In this document: positions 5,908-11,523 of the stretch, piece after piece
How positions within the stretch are numbered: the stretch's first letter is position 1
Layout: each line of letters begins with the position of its first letter
From: an uncultured Frankineae bacterium
GTDB lineage: Bacteria; Actinomycetota; Actinomycetes; Mycobacteriales; SCTD01
Direction of reading: 5' to 3'
Assembly: GCA_902805805.1 (NCBI GenBank)
Contig: CADCUE010000117.1
Location: 1-11,523, forward strand
Length of the DNA: 11,523 bases
Made by a program: the position numbers and the translations under genes
Notes under the pieces: generated by a model
Seen by the model: the letters and a program-made list of their open reading frames with translations, nothing else
What the model was told of the DNA's origin: nothing
The model's database searches: none

Positions 5908-6560
5908 CCGCTCCCCTGCTCTCCGGCGCCGCGCACGTCCGCGCGCTGCTCGACGCCCTGCCCGCGCTGGACACCGACCGGGTCGACGCCTGGGGGCGTC
6001 ACCTGGCCGCCGTGCTCGTCGGCGGCGGCCGGCTGCTGTGCGCAGGCAACGGCGGCAGCGCCGCGCAGGCCCAGCACCTGACCGCGGAGCTGGTCGGCCG
6101 CTACCGGGACGACCGCCCCGCGCTGTCGGCCCTGGCGCTGCACGCCGAGACGTCCTCGGTCACGGCGATCGCCAACGACTACGGCTACGACAGCGTCTTC
6201 AGCCGCCAGGTGCAGGCCCACGGGCGTCCCGGCGACGTCTTCCTGGGGCTGTCGACCAGCGGCCGCAGCGGCAACGTCCTCGCCGCGATGCAGGCCGCCC
6301 GCGACGGCGGGCTCACCGTCTGGGCGCTCACCGGCAACGGTCCCAACGCGATGACCGAGGCGGCGGACGACGCGATCGCGGTCGCCGCGCCGGCCACCGC
6401 CACGGTGCAGGAGATCCACCAGGTGGCCGTGCACCTGCTCTGCGCCGCCGTCGACCTCCAGGTCGGGGCCGACCACGCCAGCAGCGCGACCTACGACGGC
6501 AGCGAGCCCGCCACGACCTCGCCCGCCGAGGCCTTCGCGCCCTCCCCGGCGGGCTCGTGA
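5904..6560 (+). CDS. gmhA: Sedoheptulose-7-phosphate isomerase (phosphoheptose isomerase)
   Basis: A 218-aa SIS-domain protein catalysing the first committed step, sedoheptulose 7-phosphate to D-glycero-D-manno-heptose 7-phosphate. Visible GmhA hallmarks: CAGNGGSAAQAQHLTAELVGRY (46-67, with catalytic-type Glu62), ETSSVTAIANDYGYDSVFSRQV (82-103), the phosphate-binding STSGRSGNV (117-125) and EIHQVAVHLLC (170-180, His172). These distinguish it from GlmS, KdsD or MurQ SIS proteins. It is probably a cytoplasmic tetramer. Residues about 189-218 form an Ala/Ser/Pro/Glu-rich tail beyond the usual end of the family, probably disordered. ATG at 5904 overlaps the GT4 stop (ATGA), and its own stop overlaps the hldE start (GTGA). 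Confidence 0.95.
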   Translation: MTAPLLSGAAHVRALLDALPALDTDRVDAWGRHLAAVLVGGGRLLCAGNGGSAAQAQHLTAELVGRYRDDRPALSALALHAETSSVTAIANDYGYDSVFSRQVQAHGRPGDVFLGLSTSGRSGNVLAAMQAARDGGLTVWALTGNGPNAMTEAADDAIAVAAPATATVQEIHQVAVHLLCAAVDLQVGADHASSATYDGSEPATTSPAEAFAPSPAGS

Positions 6561-7930
6561 GCCTCGTCGTCGTCGGCGACGCGCTGCTCGACCGCGACCT
6601 GACCGGGACCGTCGACCGGCTCTGCCCCGACGCCCCCGTCCCCGTCGTCGACTCCCCCGTCGACGTCCCGCGACCCGGCGGTGCCGGGCTGGCCGCCCTG
6701 CTCGCCGCGGCGGACGGTCGCGACGTCGTGCTCGTCACGGCGCTCGCGCAGGACCCGCCGGGTCGCGAGCTGGCCGGCCTGCTCGCCCAGGCCGGCGTAC
6801 GGGTCGTCGACCTCGGGCTCGACGGCGCGACGCCGGAGAAGGTCCGGGTCCGCAGCTCCGGTCGCTCCCTGCTCCGGCTGGACCGCGGCGGGGCGGGCGG
6901 CGCCGTGGGTCCGCTCACCGCCGAGGCGGCGGCTGTCCTGGCCGACGCCGACGCCGTCCTCGTGGCCGACTACGGCCGCGGGGTCGCTTCCGCCCCCGGC
7001 ATGCGCGGGGCGCTGACGGCGGCCGCCGCCGGCCGGGCCCCCGTCGTCTGGGACCCGCACCCGCGGGGCGACGAGCCGGTCGCCGGCGTCACCCTCGCGA
7101 CGCCGAACGGCGCGGAAGCACGGCACTTCGCGCCCGGGCACGACGGCGCGCTGCTGACCGCGACGACGGCCCGCGCGCGTGAGCTCGCCGGGCGCTGGTC
7201 GGCCACCGCCGTGTCGGTCACCCTGTCGGGCCGCGGGGCGCTGCTCGTCAGCGGCGAGGGCGCCCCCTCGGTCGTGCCCGCACCCGACGTGCCCTGCCCG
7301 GACCCGTGCGGAGCCGGGGACCGGTTCGCCTCCACGGCCGCCGGCCTGCTCGCCGACGGGGCCCTGCCGTCCGAGGCCGTCGCCGGGGCCGTGGCGTCGG
7401 CGAGCGCCTTCGTCGCCGCCGGCGGCGCCGCGTCCGTGCGCGTCGGCCGGCCCTCCCCCTCCGGCGGTCCCACCTCCGAGAGCGCGGAGCAGGTGGTGCA
7501 GCGCGTCCGCGCCGCCGGCGGCACGGTCGTCGCGACCGGCGGCTGCTTCGACCTGCTGCACGCCGGGCACGTCGCGGTGCTGCAGCAGGCCCGAGCGCTC
7601 GGCGACTGCCTCGTCGTGCTGCTCAACTCCGACGCGTCGGTCGGCCGGCTCAAGGGCACGTCGCGTCCGCTGCAGTCCGAGGTCGACCGCGCGACCGTGC
7701 TGCGCGCGCTCGGCTCCGTCGACGCGGTCGTCGTCTTCGACGAGGACACCCCCGTGGCCGCGCTCGAGCGGCTGCGACCCGACGTCTGGGCCAAGGGCGG
7801 CGACTACGCCCTGACCGACCTGCCCGAGGCCCCCGTCCTCGGCGGGTGGGGCGGCCAGGCGGTCGTCCTGCCCTACCTGACCGGCAAGTCCACCACCTCT
7901 CTCATCCAGGAAGCAGCCACCCGTGCCTAG
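6557..7930 (+). CDS. hldE: Bifunctional heptose-7-phosphate kinase / heptose-1-phosphate adenylyltransferase
   Basis: A 457-aa two-domain enzyme (E. coli HldE is 477 aa, from memory). Residues 1-300 form a PfkB/ribokinase kinase domain making heptose 1,7-bisphosphate: VVVGDALLDRD (4-14), PDAPVPVV (24-31), LLRLD (105-109), VADYGRG, ATPNGAE and the catalytic GAGD (252-255, Asp255). Residues 320-457 form a cytidylyltransferase-like domain making ADP-heptose: TGGCFDLLHAGHV (327-339, HxGH), LNSDASVGRLKG (356-367), WAKGGDY (411-417) and GKSTTSLI. Compared with E. coli, GGAANVA is GGAGLAA here (Asn to Leu45) and IDPKG is WDPHPRG (Lys to His168). GTG start overlaps gmhA's stop; its end overlaps the SDR start by 8 bases. 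Confidence 0.95.
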   Translation: MSLVVVGDALLDRDLTGTVDRLCPDAPVPVVDSPVDVPRPGGAGLAALLAAADGRDVVLVTALAQDPPGRELAGLLAQAGVRVVDLGLDGATPEKVRVRSSGRSLLRLDRGGAGGAVGPLTAEAAAVLADADAVLVADYGRGVASAPGMRGALTAAAAGRAPVVWDPHPRGDEPVAGVTLATPNGAEARHFAPGHDGALLTATTARARELAGRWSATAVSVTLSGRGALLVSGEGAPSVVPAPDVPCPDPCGAGDRFASTAAGLLADGALPSEAVAGAVASASAFVAAGGAASVRVGRPSPSGGPTSESAEQVVQRVRAAGGTVVATGGCFDLLHAGHVAVLQQARALGDCLVVLLNSDASVGRLKGTSRPLQSEVDRATVLRALGSVDAVVVFDEDTPVAALERLRPDVWAKGGDYALTDLPEAPVLGGWGGQAVVLPYLTGKSTTSLIQEAATRA

Positions 7931-8627
7931 CTCTCGCCCTGCCCTCGGCACCGTCCTGATCACCGGCGCCGCGAGCGGTCTCGGCGCCGCGACCGTCGCC
8001 GCCGTGCGCGAGGCCGGCGGGCGACCGCTCGGCCTCGACCGCGTCCCCGTCGACGGCGTCCCGCACGAGATCGTCGACCTGTCCGACACCCGCGCCGCCG
8101 AGCAGGCCGTGCGCCGGCTCGTCGACGGCGCGGGCGGCACGCTCGACGCCGTGGTCACCGCGGCCGGCATGGACTTCCCGGCGCCGTTCGAGAAGCTCGA
8201 CGGCGCCGACTGGGACCGCATCGTCATGGTCAACCTGCTCGGCACGGCGGCGACCGTCCGGGCGGCGATGCCGTACCTGCGGCGCAGCGAGAACCCCCGC
8301 GTCGTCACCGTCTCCTCGACGCTGGGCCACCGGGTCTTCGGCGACGCGACCGCCTACACGGCCAGCAAGTTCGGCGTCGTCGGCTTCACCCGCGGGCTGC
8401 AGGCCGAGCTCAAGGGCGAGGTGGGTGTCACCCTGCTGACCCCGGGCGGCATGCACACCAGCTTCTTCGACGACCGCGACGACCAGTACAAGCCCGGTCC
8501 GGACGCCAGGCTCAACCGCGCCGAGGACGTCGCGCTGAACGTCGTCCACGTCCTGACCCAGCCGCCCGGCTGCCACGTCTACGAGCTGGTCGTGGCGTCG
8601 ATGTGGGAAGACAGCTGGCCGGCGTGA
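7923..8627 (+). CDS. Classical SDR family oxidoreductase
   Basis: A 234-aa NAD(P)-dependent short-chain dehydrogenase. The Rossmann cofactor motif is TGAASGLG (14-21). AAG (80-82) replaces the usual NNAG core. VNLLG gives Asn104, SS (131-132) the catalytic serine, and YTASK the Tyr145/Lys149 pair. The length is that of a one-domain classical SDR. It lacks the C-terminal substrate domain of extended SDRs such as the ADP-heptose epimerase HldD, so it should not be taken as HldD. In this operon it may oxidise, reduce or epimerise a sugar or glycan intermediate; the substrate is unknown. GTG at 7923 has AGGAAG (7908-7913) upstream, inside the end of hldE. The stop overlaps the next start as GTGA. 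Confidence 0.93.
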   Translation: MPSSRPALGTVLITGAASGLGAATVAAVREAGGRPLGLDRVPVDGVPHEIVDLSDTRAAEQAVRRLVDGAGGTLDAVVTAAGMDFPAPFEKLDGADWDRIVMVNLLGTAATVRAAMPYLRRSENPRVVTVSSTLGHRVFGDATAYTASKFGVVGFTRGLQAELKGEVGVTLLTPGGMHTSFFDDRDDQYKPGPDARLNRAEDVALNVVHVLTQPPGCHVYELVVASMWEDSWPA

Positions 8628-10315
8628 GCACCGTCCTCGGCATCAACGCCGTCTTCCACGACCCCGCCGCCGCGCTCGTCGTCGACGGGGTCACCGTCGC
8701 CGCCGTCGAGGAGGAGCGCTTCAACCGGCGCAAGCACGGCCACGACAACGTGCCGTTCGCCGCGTGGGAGGTCCCGGCGCAGGCGGCCCGGTGGTGCCTC
8801 GCCTCGGCCGGCCTGTCCCCCGAGGACCTGGACGCGGTCGCCTACTCCTACGACCCGGCGCTGTGCCCCCCGATCGAGGGGATGACCCTCGACCGGGTCA
8901 TGACCGACGGCTGGGAGCCGATGCGCACGCTGTACGCGCAGCGCGCGCCGCTGTTCCTGCGCACCGCCCTGCCCGGGCTCGACCCGGGCATCGTCCGGTT
9001 CGTCCCGCACCACGTGGCGCACGCCGCCTCGGCCTACCTCGCCGCCCCGCACGCCGACAGCGCCGTCATGACGCTGGACGGCCGCGGCGAGCGCACGTCC
9101 TACCTCGCCGGGCGGGTCCGCGGCGGTGACCTCGAGATCCTGGCGCAGCAGCCGCTGCCGTCGTCGCTGGGCCTGCTGTACGAGGAGGTCACCGAGCACC
9201 TCGGCTTCCGGCGCAGCAGCGACGAGTACAAGGTGATGGCGCTCGCGTCGTACGGCACGCCGCGGTGGCTGGACGAGTTCCGGTCGCTCGTCCGGACGAC
9301 CGGCGACGGCGGCTTCGTCGTCGAGCCGATCGAGTGGGCGTCGTACGTCAAGCGCGGCGCCGGTGCCTTCGACGACGTGGACTCCGACTCCGCCGACCTC
9401 GCCTCGACCGTCCAGATCCGCCTGCAGGAGGTCCTGCTCGAGCTGGCCGGCTGGCTGCACGGCCGGACCGGCGACCGGGTGCTCACCCTGGCCGGTGGCG
9501 TCGCCCTGAACTGCGTGGCCAACAGCGTGCTGTGGGACGCCAGCCCGTTCGAGGAGATCTGGGTCCAGCCGGCGTCCGGCGACTCCGGCACGGCGCTGGG
9601 CGGCGCGATGTACGTGGCGCACGCCCTCGGCGACGACGTGCAGCCGATGCGCACCGCGGCGCTGGGCCGGTCCTGGTCCGACGACGAGCTCGAGCAGTGG
9701 CTGATCACGGCGCAGGTGCCGTACACCCGGCCCGACGACATCGCCGAGGAGGTCGCGCAGTGCCTCGCCGACGACGGCGTGGTCGCGTGGTTCCAGGGAC
9801 GGGCCGAGTACGGTCCCCGTGCGCTCGGGCACCGCTCGCTGCTGGCGCACCCGGGCTACGCCAAGAACCTCGAGCGCATGAACGACGTCAAGGGTCGTGA
9901 GCAGTTCCGGCCCGTCGCGCCGATGGTGCTGCTCGACCGCGCGCACGAGGTCTTCATCGGACCGATCCCGTCGCCCTACATGCTGTTCACGCACGGGGTG
10001 CAGCCGGCGTGGAGGGACCGGATCCCCGTCGTCACGCACGTCGACGGCAGCGCCCGCATCCAGACGGTCGACCCGGCCGACGAGCCGCTCGTCGCCCGGA
10101 TGCTGGAGCGCTTCGCGGCGAAGACCGGCATCCCGGTCGTCGTCAACACCTCGCTCAACACCGCCGGCCGGCCCATCGTCGACGACCCGCGCGACGCGCT
10201 GGAGTGCTTCGGGTCCGGGCCGGTCGACCTGCTGGCGCTCGGCCCGTTCGCCGTCCGCCGGGCACGTCCGACGACCGGCGCGGCGGAGGTGGCCGCAGCG
10301 CAGGACATGGGGTGA
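8624..10315 (+). CDS. NodU/CmcH-type O-carbamoyltransferase
   Basis: A 563-aa enzyme of the carbamoyltransferase family (NodU, CmcH, TobZ), which uses carbamoyl phosphate and ATP to put a carbamoyl group on a hydroxyl, often of a sugar. The N-terminal Kae1-like, actin-fold domain starts STVLGINAVFHDPAAALV and contains VEEERFNRRKHG, the metal-binding HHVAHA (His129, His130, His133), LDGRGE and AGGVALNCVANS. The C-terminal domain has GRAEYGPRALGHRSLLA (Glu395, Arg399), MNDVKGREQFRPVAP and VVVNTSLNTAGRPIV. All family landmarks are present and the length is normal. GTG at 8624 overlaps the SDR stop. An upstream in-frame GTG (8603) would add only seven residues and lacks support. The likely substrate is the sugar or glycan made by this operon, which is an inference. 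Confidence 0.94.
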   Translation: MSTVLGINAVFHDPAAALVVDGVTVAAVEEERFNRRKHGHDNVPFAAWEVPAQAARWCLASAGLSPEDLDAVAYSYDPALCPPIEGMTLDRVMTDGWEPMRTLYAQRAPLFLRTALPGLDPGIVRFVPHHVAHAASAYLAAPHADSAVMTLDGRGERTSYLAGRVRGGDLEILAQQPLPSSLGLLYEEVTEHLGFRRSSDEYKVMALASYGTPRWLDEFRSLVRTTGDGGFVVEPIEWASYVKRGAGAFDDVDSDSADLASTVQIRLQEVLLELAGWLHGRTGDRVLTLAGGVALNCVANSVLWDASPFEEIWVQPASGDSGTALGGAMYVAHALGDDVQPMRTAALGRSWSDDELEQWLITAQVPYTRPDDIAEEVAQCLADDGVVAWFQGRAEYGPRALGHRSLLAHPGYAKNLERMNDVKGREQFRPVAPMVLLDRAHEVFIGPIPSPYMLFTHGVQPAWRDRIPVVTHVDGSARIQTVDPADEPLVARMLERFAAKTGIPVVVNTSLNTAGRPIVDDPRDALECFGSGPVDLLALGPFAVRRARPTTGAAEVAAAQDMG

Positions 10316-11247
10316 GCGGGACGACCGTCGCGGTCGTCGTCCCGACCGTGGGCCGGCCGTCCCTGCACGCCGCCCTCGCGCCGCTGCTCGGACGGGTCGA
10401 GGTCGTCGTGGTCGACGACCGGCCGTCCGGGGCCGACCTGGTGCTGCCGGACGGCGTGCGCGTCCTGCGCTCCCGGGGCGGCGGGCCCGCGGCCGCCCGC
10501 AACACCGGCTGGCGCGCCACCGACGCCACGTGGGTGGCCTTCCTCGACGACGACGTCCTGCCGCCGGACGACTGGGTCGACCAGCTGCACCGCGACCTGA
10601 CCGCCTGCGGCCCGGACGTCGGGGCCACGCAGGGCCGGATCGTCGTGCCGCTGCCCGACTCCCGTCGGCCGACCGACTGGGAGCGCAGCACCGCCGGCCT
10701 GCAGACGGCGGTGTGGGCGACCGCCGACATGGCCTACCGCCGCGAGGCGCTCGACCAGGTCGGGGGCTTCGACGAGCGGTTCCCGCGGGCCTACCGCGAG
10801 GACGCCGACCTCGGACTGCGCGTGACGTCGGCGGGCTGGCGGATCGTGCGGGGAGCCCGGTCGGTCGACCACCCGGTGCGACCGGCCGGCTGGCGGCAGA
10901 GCATCCGCAGCCAGCGCGGCAACGCCGACGACGTCCTCATGCGGGTGCTGCACGGTCGCGACTGGCGTGCGCGGGCGGCGGTCCCGCCGGGCCGGCGGCC
11001 GTGGCACCTCGCGACGACCCTGTGCCTGCTCGCGGCCGCACACCCCCGGACGCGCACCGTCGGACTGCCGGTCTGGGCCGCCCTGACCGCCGACTTCGCC
11101 CGCCGGCGGATCGTCCCGGGGCCGCGCACGGCCCGCGAGGTGGCGACGATGACCGTGACGTCGGCAGCGATCCCGGTCGCCGCGACGTCCTGGTGGCTCG
11201 CCGGCTGGGCCCGCCTGCCCGCGCAGCTGCGACGGGGCCGCCGGTGA
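10312..11247 (+). CDS. Glycosyltransferase family 2
   Basis: A 311-aa GT-A glycosyltransferase. It opens with VAVVVPTVGRPSLHAAL and VVVVDDRPSG (31-40). AARNTGWRAT (61-70) follows, then VAFLDDDVLPP with the nucleotide/metal-binding DDD at 79-81. The acceptor-side GGFDERFPRAYREDADLGLRV contains the Glu163-Asp164 general-base motif. A hydrophobic stretch near the C-terminus (about 280-299, TMTVTSAAIPVAATSWWLAG) could be a membrane anchor or a surface helix, which would place the enzyme at the inner face of the membrane. Donor and acceptor are unknown. The GTG start overlaps the carbamoyltransferase stop (GTGA), and its TGA overlaps the start of the next GT9 gene the same way. Confidence 0.92.
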   Translation: MSGTTVAVVVPTVGRPSLHAALAPLLGRVEVVVVDDRPSGADLVLPDGVRVLRSRGGGPAAARNTGWRATDATWVAFLDDDVLPPDDWVDQLHRDLTACGPDVGATQGRIVVPLPDSRRPTDWERSTAGLQTAVWATADMAYRREALDQVGGFDERFPRAYREDADLGLRVTSAGWRIVRGARSVDHPVRPAGWRQSIRSQRGNADDVLMRVLHGRDWRARAAVPPGRRPWHLATTLCLLAAAHPRTRTVGLPVWAALTADFARRRIVPGPRTAREVATMTVTSAAIPVAATSWWLAGWARLPAQLRRGRR

Positions 11248-11523
11248 GGGTCGTGGTCCTGCGGGCCCTCGGGCTCGGCGACCTGCTGACTGCCGTGCCG
11301 GCGCTGCGGGCCCTGCGCCGGGCCCGTCCCGACGCCGAGATCGTCCTCGCCATGCCGGCCGGGCTCGCCGACCTCGCCCGGCTGAGCGGCGCGGTCGACG
11401 AGGTCGTCGACACCGCTGCCCTGGCGCCGCTCGAGCGCTCCCTGCACGCCGCCGACCTGGCGGTGAACCTGCACGGCCGCGGGCCGCAGAGCACGGCGCT
11501 GCTGCGGGAGACGGCACCGCAGG
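11244..11523 (+). CDS. Second GT9 heptosyltransferase-like protein (partial, 5' end)
   Basis: The first 93 residues of a gene that runs off the right edge. It opens VRVVVLRALGLGDLLTAVPALRAL, the typical N-terminal GT9 motif (LRALGLGD-LL-x-x-P-AL). Then come PDAEIVLAMPAGLADLARLSGAVDEVVD and DLAVNLHGRGPQST, which match the acceptor half of ADP-heptose:LPS heptosyltransferases. The donor-binding half lies outside the window. It diverges clearly from the first GT9 gene (3618-4658), so the two may add successive residues instead of being a recent duplicate pair. The GTG start overlaps the GT2 stop (GTGA), so the operon continues beyond the window. Confidence 0.9.
   Translation, partial: MRVVVLRALGLGDLLTAVPALRALRRARPDAEIVLAMPAGLADLARLSGAVDEVVDTAALAPLERSLHAADLAVNLHGRGPQSTALLRETAPQ

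Noticed and set aside
6491..8308. 605-codon minus-strand ORF opposite hldE and the SDR gene
   Set aside because: Same reason: the plus strand has complete catalytic motifs for two enzymes, while this frame has none.
7923..8627. SDR gene as the missing ADP-heptose epimerase HldD
   Set aside because: It is a one-domain classical SDR (234 aa) with YTASK and no C-terminal substrate domain, whereas HldD is an extended SDR of about 310 aa.
9976..11517. 513-codon minus-strand ORF opposite the carbamoyltransferase end and GT2
   Set aside because: Arg/Ala/Pro-rich shadow without motifs; the plus-strand genes overlap cleanly as GTGA.
1..11523. CRISPR arrays, insertion sequences, phage attachment sites
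   Set aside because: No regularly spaced repeats, transposase or integrase reading frames, or direct repeats of the tRNA 3' end were seen.

Overview
The window is very GC-rich DNA with GTG and ATG starts, Shine-Dalgarno sites of the GAGAGG type and near-exclusive G/C third codon positions. This points to a high-GC actinomycete (Actinomycetota). Families such as DUF5709 and the actinobacterial form of HldE agree. I cannot name the genus from sequence alone.

Left part (1-2888). A tRNA-Asn(GUU) gene lies on the minus strand. Divergent from it is a run of four plus-strand genes: a small YtxH-like protein, a SRPBCC-fold protein, an acidic DUF5709 protein and a poxvirus/eukaryote-type DNA topoisomerase IB. 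Three of the four have nearly the same GAGAGG ribosome site. A strong 15-bp hairpin separates the first pair from the second. These look like housekeeping or stress-type accessory genes with no visible link to the genes downstream.

Right part (about 2912-11523, continuing past the edge). After a plausible sigma-70-type promoter comes a tightly packed operon. It encodes, in order, GmhB-type heptose-bisphosphate phosphatase, a GT9 glycosyltransferase, a GT4 glycosyltransferase, GmhA sedoheptulose-7-phosphate isomerase, bifunctional HldE kinase/adenylyltransferase, a classical SDR, a NodU/CmcH-type O-carbamoyltransferase, a GT2 glycosyltransferase and the start of a second GT9. Seven of the eight junctions are overlaps of 4 or 8 bases and the remaining gap is 10 bases, so the genes are almost certainly co-translated.

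Together GmhA, HldE and GmhB are sufficient on paper to convert sedoheptulose 7-phosphate to ADP-D-glycero-D-manno-heptose. Two heptosyltransferase-family GT9 proteins, a GT4 and a GT2 could build a glycan from it, and the carbamoyltransferase could decorate it. Actinomycetes have no lipopolysaccharide, so the product is probably a heptose-containing, carbamoylated surface glycan or other glycoconjugate whose structure is not evident here. The HldD epimerase is not in the window.

The most unusual non-coding structure is at the head of this operon. A 24-codon, four-cysteine upstream ORF ends in a GTGA that is also the likely gmhB start, and that GTGA is exactly the tetraloop of a perfect 9-bp GC hairpin. 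This looks like a coupled-translation switch.
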